DNA of 64,000 nucleotides from Bin5 sp965218625 (GCA_965218625.1 CBDCLG010000016.1:573600-637599); one strand, 5' to 3'. Counted from the stretch's first letter, positions 7,487 to 16,573 are shown. Numbers and translations are program-made. The notes: generated by a model from the letters alone, not told the origin.

Positions 7487-8380
7487 ATGACGACAAATCA
7501 CGGAAGCGCCCTGAACGCTCCCTACATCTTCGCCCACGACCTGGGCCAGCAGTTGGACATGAGCGCGCAGGAGCTCCCCGCCGCCAACGCCGATGACCTG
7601 CCGGTCGTCAACCTGACCCAGGAGCAGAAATACATCTTCGACATGCGCGGCTGGCTGTTAATCCCCGGCGTACTCTCAGAAGACGATCTGGAAGAAATGC
7701 GCGAATTCTGTCTGCGCCTCCACAATGAACCCGCCTCGATCCCCGAACATGAACGCTCACCGCTCGGCGGCCCCATGCAGAAGCTCGTCGATCATCCTGT
7801 CGTCGTCGGCTTCATGCACGAGTTCGTCGCCTTCCCGCCGCTTTCCCGAAATGACTGCTATGGGTTCCGCATGGAGTCGTGCAGCCTCTTCTACCGCCAG
7901 GCCGGCGACGGCCAGTTTGCGCCCCACAACGGCAGCGGCTACTTCCGCCTCCCCGGCGACACACACTTCTACCACTGCATCCCGGGAAAGGCGCATGCCG
8001 GCCTGACCCGCGTCGTCTGGGAGCTGAATCCCGTCGCTGAAGGCGACGGCACCCTGCTCGTCAGCGGCAGCCACAAAGCCGCCTACGCCGCGCCCGATGC
8101 AATCCATGACCAGAACTCGCCAATTTGGGAGGGCTACACCTGTCCGGCCGGCTCCGTTCTCTTCTTTACCGAATCGCTGACCCACAGCGCCCGCCCGTGG
8201 ACCAGCAAGGAGCATGATCGCGTCGCCATCTTCAGCTGCTACAACACCGTCGACAGCAAGTGGCACGATTGGGACCCCGACCCCAGGCTCGTTGAAACCA
8301 TGCCGCCCTTGCGCAGGACCCTGTTCCGCCCCGTTCGCGCCGCTCGCAACCTGGCCGACGGGTCGCACTACGGCGCCTGA
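7487..8380 (+). CDS. Phytanoyl-CoA dioxygenase (PhyH) family protein with HxG in place of HxD
   Basis: The 297-residue protein has the PhyH double-stranded beta-helix pattern. A 'GWLLIPGVLSEDDLEEM' N-terminus is followed by 'LTRVVWELNPVAEGDGTLLVSGSHK' and the distal iron ligand H233 with the 2-oxoglutarate-binding R245 (LTHSARPW, HDRVAIF). The proximal metal motif, normally HxD, reads H147-N-G149 (APHNGSGY), so the carboxylate ligand appears absent. Family members are non-heme Fe(II)/2-oxoglutarate oxygenases. The HxG change occurs in Fe/2OG halogenases and in some inactive relatives. I preferred the ATG at 7487, with GAGAGGGG upstream, over 7439, whose only purine run abuts the codon. A cupin gene follows. 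Confidence 0.8.
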   Translation: MTTNHGSALNAPYIFAHDLGQQLDMSAQELPAANADDLPVVNLTQEQKYIFDMRGWLLIPGVLSEDDLEEMREFCLRLHNEPASIPEHERSPLGGPMQKLVDHPVVVGFMHEFVAFPPLSRNDCYGFRMESCSLFYRQAGDGQFAPHNGSGYFRLPGDTHFYHCIPGKAHAGLTRVVWELNPVAEGDGTLLVSGSHKAAYAAPDAIHDQNSPIWEGYTCPAGSVLFFTESLTHSARPWTSKEHDRVAIFSCYNTVDSKWHDWDPDPRLVETMPPLRRTLFRPVRAARNLADGSHYGA

Positions 8381-8533
8381 GCGCTGCGCTCGTTCAAACC
8401 GGCCCTCTCGAGGATTACGGAATCCAGTCGAGGCGAATCCGCTTTGCGGCCGGGCGCCGTTGCTTCGTTCCATCCGAACGATCCGGCGGCTCTTGCCCAA
8501 TCCAGCGCAATCCAACCAGCAGGAGACGAACGA

Positions 8534-9265
8534 ATGGCAACTCTACTCTCGGCAAAACAGGCAGCCGCCTTCCAGATGGGCAAAGGCGATTCCCGCAACC
8601 TCGTCGGCCCCTCTACCGGCGCGCACGACATTACCCTGAACTATTCGGTCTTCCAGCCCGGCGAAGAGTTTCCGCAGCACTTCCACGACGGCTCGGCCGA
8701 CATTTTCATCGTGCTTGAGGGCGGCGTTTCCGTGCGCCAGGGGGACGTGTACACCCCGATCCACGAAGGCCAGTTTGCCTACGTGCCCTCGCCCGAAGTG
8801 CATGGCACTGTCAACACAACCGATGCACAGGCCACCCTGATCAGCTTCCAGGCGCCGCCGGACCAGGCCCTCTACCGCGGTGAACGCGACCCTTCGCACA
8901 CAGGTGAAACGCCGCGCCCGCCCGAAAATCACCGAACGCAAGTGCGAATCGACGATCTGAATTCGGGCAATGCGAGCCCTGAAGGCGAGACAAAAGCGTG
9001 GGCGCCGGCATCGCCCGCCACAGGTACTGCGGAGATGAAGCTGGACTTCTTTGAGCTGGGCGAGGGAGGTCAGGTCGAATCGCCGGCGTCATCGGACAAG
9101 GAGTCCGTCTGGTTCGTCTGGAGCGGCGAAGTCACGATCACAGCCGGTGGCGAGTCCTTGCAGGCCGCGACACACGAGGGCGCCTTCATTCCCCCCGGCG
9201 AAGCGCAGACCGTCCGCAATCTTTCCGGTACAACCGCGCGACTGATCCGCTGCCAGGCTGTATAG
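8534..9265 (+). CDS. Double-cupin domain protein
   Basis: The 243-residue protein carries two cupin barrels. Barrel 1 (about residues 30-110) has the metal motif G(x)5HxH in GEEFPQHFHDGSADIFIVLEGG and a second half ending 'SPEVHGTVN'. Barrel 2 (about 165-240) keeps the fold (WFVWSGEVTITAGGE, AFIPPGEAQTV) but has lost the HxH ligands, so it probably has a structural role. The ATG at 8534 has AGGAGAC 8 nt upstream; the frame open from 8444 is a non-coding extension. The gene follows the PhyH homologue by 153 bp on the same strand, and both may act on the same small oxygenated substrate, but no function can be named. Confidence 0.85.
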   Translation: MATLLSAKQAAAFQMGKGDSRNLVGPSTGAHDITLNYSVFQPGEEFPQHFHDGSADIFIVLEGGVSVRQGDVYTPIHEGQFAYVPSPEVHGTVNTTDAQATLISFQAPPDQALYRGERDPSHTGETPRPPENHRTQVRIDDLNSGNASPEGETKAWAPASPATGTAEMKLDFFELGEGGQVESPASSDKESVWFVWSGEVTITAGGESLQAATHEGAFIPPGEAQTVRNLSGTTARLIRCQAV

Positions 9266-9322
9266 TCCGATAATCCGTTCGCCAGCGCGGTCTGTGGCGG
9301 AGAAAGCGGCGCCTCTGTCAGA

Positions 9323-10429
9323 TCAGATCGCAGCGGCGGTCGAAACCGACGCGGCCCGCACTTCTTGCGCGCTCACCTCCCTGCCCAGCTGGTTGGACAG
9401 GTAGATCCCCTCAGAAATAAGCATACAGTTCAGCGCGACCTCTGCCGTCGGCAGCAGCTCGACTCGACCCTCCACCGCCGCAATCCAGTGCTGCTGCTCA
9501 CCGTCATATTCGTCGCCGTGGCCGCGCACACTGTGCAGCCGGAAGTTGAAACTGTCCAGGTTTACGGTGGAGTTGAGGTCGAGGTCGCCGACACTGTGGA
9601 AGTAGCCGAACGGCTCCAAACGCACACCGCCCTCGCTGCCGACAACAGAGGCTCCTTCAAACGCGTCCAGCTGGATGGCCCACGCCTCGATGATGTCCAA
9701 AGTCATGTTGTCTTCCAGCCGCACAAAGCCCAAACCCAGCTCCTCCACGTTGTAGCCGCTTTCCGCTCGCCGCGCCGGGTCCATTGGAATCTCCTGGTAG
9801 GTCTTGCCCGAAACGCGCAGCACGTCCGGGTTGCCCAGCAGATAGAGCACAACCGAAATGTGGTACACGCCCATATCGTAGAGCGCGCCGCCGCTGGCCG
9901 TCTCCTTCTGCACGAAAAACGGTGTGCCATAGCCGTCAACAAAGGGCCGCCCCCGCCGCCGGTGGCCGGTCGAGCGCGCGTGATACAGTTTCCCAAGGTG
10001 GCCCCCGTCGATAAGGGCTTTCGCCGCCTTCGTCTCGTTGAAGAAATACTCCCGGTTCTGGATGCAGAGCATCAGGCCGCTCTCTCGGGCCGTCGTTAAC
10101 ATTCGCTCGGCGTCGACATACGCCCCGGCCATCGGCTTTTCGCAGAAAACGTGCTTGCCCGCCTCCAGCGCCGCCACCGTAACCGGCATGTGAAAGTTGT
10201 TGTGCAGGCAGACGTCCACCGCCACAATGTCGTCACGCGCCAGCAGCCGGCGAAAATCGGTGTAGACGCTGGCAATCCCATTCTCCGCGGCCACCCGCCG
10301 GGCTTCAGCCTCGTTTATATCGGCAACCGCCGCGATCTCCACGTGAGGCATCCCGGAATAAACCCGGACATGCTTCTTGCCGATCTGGCCGGTCCCGATG
10401 ATTCCAATTCGAGTCTTTTCCTCTGTCAT
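9323..10429 (-). CDS. Gfo/Idh/MocA family oxidoreductase
   Basis: A 368-residue NAD(P)-dependent dehydrogenase. The N-terminal Rossmann fold shows GIIGTGQIGKKH (GxGxxG, about residues 9-20), and the active-site EKP motif is in 'HVFCEKPMAG' (near residue 98), where the Lys is catalytic. The C-terminal alpha/beta domain contains 'GGALYDMGVYHISVVLYLLG', with the usual Asp and His of the substrate pocket. Relatives oxidise sugars, inositols or glucosides. It is last in a leftward cluster after an amino-acid-type ABC permease and its binding protein, 47 bp after the permease gene, suggesting it processes the imported compound. Confidence 0.9.
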   Translation of the reverse strand: MTEEKTRIGIIGTGQIGKKHVRVYSGMPHVEIAAVADINEAEARRVAAENGIASVYTDFRRLLARDDIVAVDVCLHNNFHMPVTVAALEAGKHVFCEKPMAGAYVDAERMLTTARESGLMLCIQNREYFFNETKAAKALIDGGHLGKLYHARSTGHRRRGRPFVDGYGTPFFVQKETASGGALYDMGVYHISVVLYLLGNPDVLRVSGKTYQEIPMDPARRAESGYNVEELGLGFVRLEDNMTLDIIEAWAIQLDAFEGASVVGSEGGVRLEPFGYFHSVGDLDLNSTVNLDSFNFRLHSVRGHGDEYDGEQQHWIAAVEGRVELLPTAEVALNCMLISEGIYLSNQLGREVSAQEVRAASVSTAAAI

Positions 10430-10476
10430 CGCAGGTTCTCTTGGTGTGAATTCTTCGTCCGATGCCCGTTAGCGCG

Positions 10477-11331
10477 TCACAGAGCCGAGCGGTAGCCCCG
10501 CGACATGCGCAATTCGATCTGGGCCTGAAATGCGGTAAACACAATTGTGATGATCCAGTAGAAGACCGCTGCAATCAGCAGCGCCTCCAGGCTGCGGAAG
10601 TTGGCCCGCCCCTGCTTCTGCGCCCGCCACAACAGCTCCCAGACAAAGCCGGTGACAGAGATCAGCGAAGTGTCCTTCAGCATTGCAATGAGCTGATTGC
10701 CGATCGGCGGAATGACCAGGCGCAACGCCTGCGGCAGCAGGATGAAGCGCATGATCTGGAAATGGGTCAGGCCCATCGCCTGGGCCGCCTCCCGCTGGCC
10801 GGCGTCCACCGACTGGATGCCCGCACGCATAATCTCCGTCATGTACGCGCCGTAGTTCAGGCCCAGCGCCAGCACGCCCGCCGCCAGCCCCGACAGCCGG
10901 ATACCCAACTGGGGCAGCGCCAGGAAGAAGAAGACCACCTGGAGCAGCAAAGGAGTGCCGCGGATCAGGGAGATGTAGAATGTTGCAGCCGCATAGGCAG
11001 GCGGGAACCTGGAAAGCCGCCCCAACGCGCCCAGCAGCGATAACACTGTCGCCAGGATGATCGACAGAATCGACAGCAGGATCGTCAGCCACACGCCGTT
11101 GAAGATGAAGAACCAGTGGCTGCGAATGAAGGACCAGTCGAGCGTTATCGTCGTGAACTGCAGACCCGCAAACGTGAAGCGGGCGCCGCTGAAAGCATAG
11201 AAAAGCGCCAGCAAAAGCAGAGCATACGATACGCGCACGCCCATGACAAAGCGGCGCGCATCGCGACGCTGCCCGGCTAGTATCTCCTCTGCCTGGTCCG
11301 CAAATCTGTCATCAGGAGGCTCTGCCGCCAT
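10477..11331 (-). CDS. ABC transporter permease, polar amino acid (HisM/GlnP) family
   Basis: A 284-residue inner-membrane protein with about 5-6 hydrophobic segments beginning near residue 33. The family signature 'GVWLTILLSILSIILATVLSLLG' and the cytoplasmic EAA loop EAAQAMGLTHFQIMRFILLPQ, which docks on the ATPase, identify a His/Glu/Gln/Arg/opine-type permease. It lies 93 bp after the binding-protein gene on the same strand. No ATP-binding subunit is encoded in this cluster, and the next gene is an oxidoreductase, so the ATPase must come from elsewhere. Confidence 0.92.
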   Translation of the reverse strand: MAAEPPDDRFADQAEEILAGQRRDARRFVMGVRVSYALLLLALFYAFSGARFTFAGLQFTTITLDWSFIRSHWFFIFNGVWLTILLSILSIILATVLSLLGALGRLSRFPPAYAAATFYISLIRGTPLLLQVVFFFLALPQLGIRLSGLAAGVLALGLNYGAYMTEIMRAGIQSVDAGQREAAQAMGLTHFQIMRFILLPQALRLVIPPIGNQLIAMLKDTSLISVTGFVWELLWRAQKQGRANFRSLEALLIAAVFYWIITIVFTAFQAQIELRMSRGYRSAL

Positions 11332-11424
11332 GCCGCCTCGCTTCTGTCGTCCTGAGAACTCTCCGGGTCTGGCCGCGGCCGGGCGCGTGGATTCGCTCCA
11401 CGCCCCGGCAACCCCGGTCTTCGA

Positions 11425-12315
11425 TTATTGGGTCGGGTCCATCGTCAGGTCTTCGCCAAACCATTCCATCGACAGGCTGCTCAGCGTCCCGTCCTCGTGC
11501 ATGGCGGCGATGATCTCGCTGACCTTTTCAACCAGGCGAGCGATGTCCTTGGACGCGCTCTTGTCGAACGCCACCGCCAGGTTCTCGGAGAAGACAGGCG
11601 TGCCGACCTTGTGGATCGGGACGCCTTCGGCCATGGCCGCCTCAACCACTGTGTTCGATGTGAGAAAGGCCGCGAACTCATGGCGGCCGGCCTGAATCTG
11701 CTGCGCGCAATCATTGTCCACGGTCAGCGGAATGATTGAAGTGTCCGCCGGGGGCGCGTCAACATAGAAGCTGGCTGCAGGCAGCCCCAGGCTCTCCATG
11801 TCACCCATAAGCCACGACTCGTATGTCGTCGAGACGCCAACGCAGATCGTTTGGCCGTTCAAGTCCTCCAGCGTCTCCACGCCCGAGCCGTCGACCGCAG
11901 CGAACTGGGCCGGCGTGTAGTAGTAGGACGGCGACGCGAAATCGAGGATCTTCTGCCTGGCGGTCGTCACGGTCATCGATCCGACACTCATGTCCCACTG
12001 GTCGCCCCAGTTGCCTGCGGTGATCAAGTCCCAGTCCGGCGTTACAAACTCCACCTCAACACCGAGCCTTGCGGCGATCTCCATGGCAACGTCGACGTCA
12101 AACCCCTGGAAATTGCCGCTCTCGTCCAGAAAGCTCTGCGGAGCATAGTTCGGGTCGGTAGAGATGCGCACCGTGCCGCGCGACATGATTTCGGCCAGCA
12201 GGTCGTCCGGCTCCGCCGCCGCGCCGGAGTCATCGGCGGGCGCGGGCGCCGCAGGGGCCACGCACGCACCGGCCAGGAGAACAGATAACAAGAGTACGGG
12301 TAATAGATTCTTCAT
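11425..12315 (-). CDS. ABC transporter substrate-binding lipoprotein, polar amino acid type (SBP_bac_3)
   Basis: A 296-residue exported protein. The N-terminus MKNLLPVLLLSVLLAGAC is a lipoprotein signal with the lipidated Cys at position 18, followed by an Ala/Pro/Asp linker. The mature part shows the family 3 pattern: 'GTVRISTDPNYAPQSF', 'FQGFDVDVAMEIAARLG' and 'WDLITAGNWGDQWDMSVGSMTVT', the segment around the amino-acid carboxylate site. AAGGAG precedes the ATG. The gene heads the leftward operon with the permease and the Gfo/Idh gene and is divergent from the gene at 12435 across 119 bp of AT-richer DNA that probably holds both promoters. Confidence 0.93.
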   Translation of the reverse strand: MKNLLPVLLLSVLLAGACVAPAAPAPADDSGAAAEPDDLLAEIMSRGTVRISTDPNYAPQSFLDESGNFQGFDVDVAMEIAARLGVEVEFVTPDWDLITAGNWGDQWDMSVGSMTVTTARQKILDFASPSYYYTPAQFAAVDGSGVETLEDLNGQTICVGVSTTYESWLMGDMESLGLPAASFYVDAPPADTSIIPLTVDNDCAQQIQAGRHEFAAFLTSNTVVEAAMAEGVPIHKVGTPVFSENLAVAFDKSASKDIARLVEKVSEIIAAMHEDGTLSSLSMEWFGEDLTMDPTQ

Positions 12316-12434
12316 GGGGCAACTCCTTCTGGGTTCAGGTACAATTCATCGCGCAGTTCAATTCACTAACCTTATTAATACTATAGCGTGTGGCCGATCG
12401 CGCAAAACGAGATCCCATGACAGGAGCCGGCTCA

Positions 12435-13280
12435 ATGCCTTCCAACCTGGCCGCCGTCGTCGCCGACCATCCCTATCCCGACTATCAGGAGTGGTGGCCC
12501 CTTGGCCGCCCCCTGCTGACAATGATGGCCTCTGCCATCACCGAACAGTGGCGTCTGCTGGCTGAGCCGCAGGACGAACTCGCCACCGTTCAGGCTACTG
12601 TCGACGAGTACATCCAGCTGGTCTATGCCAGGGAGGCGCGCCCTACCCTCGCCGCATCGTTTTATGGCATGAGTGAATTCGATACGTTTGCGTCTGGCGA
12701 ATTCGATGCGCTCTCCTACGCCTTTTACCGCTCCGCATTCAACGCAATCGCTGCGCGGCGCCGAGGAGAGAGCCTGAGCGCGGCGCGCCGCCAATTCACC
12801 GAGCGGGTCGGCGCGCGATTCTTCGCCCAGCTTGCAGACTTCCTGCCCCTGGATCTTCCCTTGACACTGTCATCCGCGGGCGACTTCACCCGCCTCGAGA
12901 ACGCAATTGGGCAGGTCGGCAGCTTCCTCAAGGCTGAAGGCTACCTGCGCACGCACTTCGCCTTCCGCTTCGATGTACACACCGAGCACGCCGGCCGCAG
13001 CATCAAACAAGCTGCGTCCGGCCTACTCCCGGCGCTGGCAACCGGCGCCGCCGCCTTCGCGCTCTACGAAATGGGGCACCCGGTAATCCTGCCTTCCGCG
13101 GTCTATCTCTACCAAACCGTGGGCGAAGCCCAGCATCACTCCTCCCGCACGATCGAGGAGCTATTCGCTCGCGCTGATTGCGATGCCAGGGAGACAGAAG
13201 ACTTCGACCCCAGCGGCTTTCCTTCCGACCTTGTTGTTGAGCTGTGGGAGATCCGCCGGCGGGCTCAGGCACTGGAATAA
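12435..13280 (+). CDS. Hypothetical protein, 281 aa, no recognised family
   Basis: I do not recognise this protein. It is soluble, has no signal peptide and looks largely helical. Notable segments are 'HPYPDYQEWWPLGRPLL' at the start, 'FYGMSEFDTFASGEFDALSYAFYRSAFNAIAARR' and 'HFAFRFDVHTEHAGRSIKQ', with scattered His and Trp. A short hydrophobic stretch near residues 205-230 (ALATGAAAFALYEMGHPVIL) could be buried or a single membrane segment. The ATG at 12435 is preceded by AGGAG 8 nt upstream, better than the GTG at 12390 or the ATG at 12417. It is divergent from the ABC binding-protein gene and precedes tRNA-Glu. Confidence 0.75.
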   Translation: MPSNLAAVVADHPYPDYQEWWPLGRPLLTMMASAITEQWRLLAEPQDELATVQATVDEYIQLVYAREARPTLAASFYGMSEFDTFASGEFDALSYAFYRSAFNAIAARRRGESLSAARRQFTERVGARFFAQLADFLPLDLPLTLSSAGDFTRLENAIGQVGSFLKAEGYLRTHFAFRFDVHTEHAGRSIKQAASGLLPALATGAAAFALYEMGHPVILPSAVYLYQTVGEAQHHSSRTIEELFARADCDARETEDFDPSGFPSDLVVELWEIRRRAQALE

Positions 13281-13373
13281 GCAACAACGCTTTGGCAGCA
13301 GAGTACGAGTTCAGTGCCGGCTGCAAAACTCGCCGCGTCTACGCCTTACAGGCGATCCAAAACGCCGCCTGAT

Positions 13374-13403
13374 TTGACGGTCCCCGCCCATTGCTGGTAC
13401 ACT
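13374..13403 (+). promoter_or_regulatory. Promoter for tRNA-Glu
   Basis: TTGACG (13374-13379), an 18-bp spacer and TACACT (13398-13403) place a start about 18 nt before the mature tRNA 5' end. Confidence 0.55.
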
Positions 13404-13427
13404 TGCCTTTGCGTTTTCGCCCGGAAC

Positions 13428-13500
13428 GCCCCCATCGTCTAGAGGACCAGGACTCAGGCCTTTCAAGCCTGCAACAGGGGTTCGAATCCCCTTGGGGGTA
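13428..13500 (+). tRNA. tRNA-Glu (anticodon TTC)
   Basis: A 73-nt cloverleaf with acceptor GCCCCCA paired with TGGGGGT (G1-U72 wobble), D arm with AGAGGACC, and anticodon loop CTTTCAA flanked by AGGC/GCCT giving TTC (reads GAA/GAG). The T arm is AGGGG-TTCGAAT-CCCCT and the discriminator is A. CCA is not encoded. The body closely follows bacterial tRNA-Glu. It lies 145 bp ahead of purL. Confidence 0.95.
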
Positions 13501-13594
13501 CTTGCGAGCCGTACGGCCACGGTTGGATCCAATGCGCGTCGGACTTGCAATGGTAGATCAATTCGCTGTTTCTCAGATCAGGTCCCGTATCGAT

Positions 13595-13610
13595 ATGTGG
13601 CACACCACAT
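13595..13610. promoter_or_regulatory. Perfect inverted repeat upstream of purL, candidate operator
   Basis: ATGTGG-CACA-CCACAT has 6-bp arms and a 4-bp centre and lies 35 bp before the purL GTG. Its position fits an operator or an RNA hairpin near the ribosome site of the purine operon. No second copy was noticed in the window. Confidence 0.35.
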
Positions 13611-13645
13611 TTTGACTGCGGGACTTTTCATTTCAGAGAGGAATT

Positions 13646-16573
13646 GTGAAAACCCTGCGCATCGAAGTCACCCCCATTTCCGCAGAGGGCAATCCCGCGA
13701 TTCCCTCGGCGGCACAACGTCTGGGCATTTCCGCTGTCCGGTCCTGCCACGAGTCGCGCATCTATTTCCTCACCAGTCGTGCACCGGAAAACCTCAGAGC
13801 GCAGCAGATTGAACTGCTATGCGCCCAGCTGCTGGTCGATCCGGTAACCGAAACGGCCCGAGTAACAGACCTGCAAGCCCAAGCCTCGTCAGATTCGGCA
13901 AACCCTTCCCCGCAATCTGCCGATGAGCATCTTATCGAAGTGGCCCTCCGCCCCGGCGTGACCGACATCGCCGCCCGCGTTCTGGAGCAGGGCGCGCGGG
14001 AACTCGGAATCGCCGGGCTCGAGGCCGCCACGGCAACCAGGTACCTCCTCAAAGGCGAACTCTCCGAATCCGAGCTGCATCTGCTGGCCCGGGGCCTCTT
14101 TTGCAACGACACCATCGAGCGCTACAACCTCGGCCCGATCACGCCTCTGTTCGGCGACAATGGCCGGCCCCAGGACCGCGTTGAAAAGCTGCCTCTGTCC
14201 AATCTGTCTGAAGAGGGGCTGCTCTCGTTCAGCCGCGCGCGGATGCTCTCCCTGGATGTGAAGGAGATGAAGGAGATCCAGGGCTACTACGATGAAATCG
14301 GCCGCCCCCCCACCGATGTCGAGCTGGAAACACTGGCGCAGACCTGGAGCGAACACTGCGTCCACAAGACGTTCAAAGCGTCGATCGAATTTACCTTGCA
14401 GGATGCCGCCGGCCGCACCGTAACCTCGCAGCAGATTCAGGGCTTGCTGCGCAGCTACATTCAGGCGGCAACCGAAGCGGTGGGCCGTCCCTGGGTGCGC
14501 TCTGCCTTTGTCGACGATGCCGGCATCATCGAATTTGACGAGCAGTTTGACCTTGCCTTCAAAGTCGAGACGCACAACCATCCCTCAGCCCTGGAGCCCT
14601 TCGGCGGGGCCAACACCGGCATTGGCGGCGTCGTGCGCGATATTATGGGCGTATCGGCGCGTCCCATCGCCTGCACCAACGTCCTCTGCTTCGGCCCGCA
14701 AGATCTACCCAAGGAGGAGCTGCCAGCGGGCGTCCTGCACCCGGCGCGCGTCCGGCACGGCGTCGTAGCCGGAATTGGCGACTATGGCAATAAGCTGGGC
14801 CTGCCGACCGTCAACGGCGCGGTCATCTACGACAAAGGCTATTTGGGGAATCCCCTCGTATTCTGCGGCGCCGCGGGCCTGCTCCCAAAGAACGCCCACC
14901 CGACGCAGCCGCTGCAGGGCGACCGTGTTGTCGTCCTCGGAGGACGGACGGGCCGCGACGGCATACACGGCGCCACCTTTTCCTCGGCCGAACTGACCGA
15001 GTCAACACATTCGGAAGCGGGCAGCGCCGTTCAGATCGGCGATCCGATCACGCAGAAAGGGCTGATCGAGCTGGTTGAGGCTGCCAGGGACGAGCGTCTC
15101 TACAGTGCCATTACCGATTGCGGCGCAGGCGGTCTCTCATCCGCGGTCGGCGAAATGGCCGAAGAGTTGGGCGCGGACGTCGAGCTGCAGCATGTTCCGC
15201 TCAAGTATCCCGGCCTGACACCCTGGGAGATCTGGCTTTCGGAAGCCCAGGAGCGGATGGTTATGGCCGTTCCCTGCGGTAATCTCGAACGGCTCGCCGA
15301 GCTCGCAGAGCTTTGGGGCGTGGAAATTCGCGACCTGGGCCACTTCAGCGGCGACGGCTGGCTGCGCGTCCGCTACGGCGGACAGCCAGTGGCCGAGCTG
15401 CCCATGACCTTCCTGCACGAAGGTCTGCCCCGCCCGCACCGGACCGCCTGCTACCGGGAAACCGGGCCGCCCCGCGCCGCCGAACCTGCCGTCTCAGAAC
15501 GGCCGGATGTGGCGCCGGACCCGGCACGAATGCTCCTGCGCATGCTCAGCTTTCCCTCGGTGGCAAGCAAGGAACCAATTGTACGCACCTATGACCATGA
15601 AGTGCGCGGCGGCACGCTCGTCCGGCCATTCACAGGGCCGCAGATGGACGGCCCAGCCGACGCAGCCGTGCTCAAGCCGATGGGAACCTGGGGCCACCAA
15701 AAGGCAATCGCCCTCAGCGCGGGCGTCAATCCCCTCCTGGGCAAACGCGACCCGTACGCGATGGCCGTGAGCGCGGTCGACGAGGCCTTTCGCAATGCCG
15801 TCGCCGTCGGCGCCGACCCCGACCGCATCGCGCTGCTGGACAACTTCTGCTGGGGCAACCCCACCTTGCCCGACCGGCTGGGCTCGCTGGTGCGCGCCTG
15901 CCAGGGTTGCTACGACGCCGCGCTCGCATACAACGCACCCTTCATCTCAGGCAAGGACAGCCTCTACAATGAGTTCGACGGGCAGCCCATTCCCGGCACC
16001 CTGCTGATTTCAGCGATCGGCATTGTGCCCGACATGCGCGCCGCTTGCACCTCCCATCTGAAGAGCCCGGGCAACATCCTCTTTCTGCTGGGCGAGAGCC
16101 GCGCCGAACTCGGCGGCTCACTGCTGCATCATCTGTTGGGCGTAGATGGAGGGGAACCGCCATCCATGCCGGAACAGCCGCTGAAGTCGCTGCGCACGCT
16201 TCACGCAGCGGTTCGCGCCGGGCTGGTGCGCAGCTGCCATGACCTCAGTGAGGGCGGGCTGGCCCTGGCCCTGGCCGAGATGTGTATCGGCGGACGCCTG
16301 GGCGCAACGATCGACATCCAGCCCATTCGGACGCCAAATTGTGTGTTTTGTGCCACGACCGCGCTCTTCGGCGAAAGCAACGGTCGTCTCCTGCTGGAGG
16401 TCGAGCCGGCCAATGTCGATGCCTTGGAGCGGCGCTTCGCCGATTTGCCCTTAACTCGATTGGGCGCAGTGTCTGAGTCCCCGGACCTGGCAATAAACTG
16501 CGGCAGCGATCGTCTGATCGAATTGCAGCTTGACGAGATAGTCTTAGCCTGGAAGAGCGGTCCCGCCTCCTAG
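13646..16573 (+). CDS. purL: Phosphoribosylformylglycinamidine synthase PurL with duplicated PurS-like N-terminal region
   Basis: This enzyme amidates FGAR to FGAM with ATP and ammonia supplied by PurQ, the fourth step of de novo purine synthesis. At 975 residues it is much longer than small-type PurL (about 740). The extra N-terminus has two similar PurS-like segments, about residues 1-75 and 94-165 ('HLIEVALRPGVTDIAARVL'), like the FGARAT_N region of large PurL. The catalytic part follows with 'ETLAQTWSEHCVHKTF', 'KVETHNHPSALEPFGGANTG' and a second half-repeat with 'SGKDSLYNEF'. No glutaminase domain is fused; PurQ is separate and next in the operon. The start is GTG with AGAGAGGA upstream. 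Confidence 0.95.
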   Translation: MKTLRIEVTPISAEGNPAIPSAAQRLGISAVRSCHESRIYFLTSRAPENLRAQQIELLCAQLLVDPVTETARVTDLQAQASSDSANPSPQSADEHLIEVALRPGVTDIAARVLEQGARELGIAGLEAATATRYLLKGELSESELHLLARGLFCNDTIERYNLGPITPLFGDNGRPQDRVEKLPLSNLSEEGLLSFSRARMLSLDVKEMKEIQGYYDEIGRPPTDVELETLAQTWSEHCVHKTFKASIEFTLQDAAGRTVTSQQIQGLLRSYIQAATEAVGRPWVRSAFVDDAGIIEFDEQFDLAFKVETHNHPSALEPFGGANTGIGGVVRDIMGVSARPIACTNVLCFGPQDLPKEELPAGVLHPARVRHGVVAGIGDYGNKLGLPTVNGAVIYDKGYLGNPLVFCGAAGLLPKNAHPTQPLQGDRVVVLGGRTGRDGIHGATFSSAELTESTHSEAGSAVQIGDPITQKGLIELVEAARDERLYSAITDCGAGGLSSAVGEMAEELGADVELQHVPLKYPGLTPWEIWLSEAQERMVMAVPCGNLERLAELAELWGVEIRDLGHFSGDGWLRVRYGGQPVAELPMTFLHEGLPRPHRTACYRETGPPRAAEPAVSERPDVAPDPARMLLRMLSFPSVASKEPIVRTYDHEVRGGTLVRPFTGPQMDGPADAAVLKPMGTWGHQKAIALSAGVNPLLGKRDPYAMAVSAVDEAFRNAVAVGADPDRIALLDNFCWGNPTLPDRLGSLVRACQGCYDAALAYNAPFISGKDSLYNEFDGQPIPGTLLISAIGIVPDMRAACTSHLKSPGNILFLLGESRAELGGSLLHHLLGVDGGEPPSMPEQPLKSLRTLHAAVRAGLVRSCHDLSEGGLALALAEMCIGGRLGATIDIQPIRTPNCVFCATTALFGESNGRLLLEVEPANVDALERRFADLPLTRLGAVSESPDLAINCGSDRLIELQLDEIVLAWKSGPAS

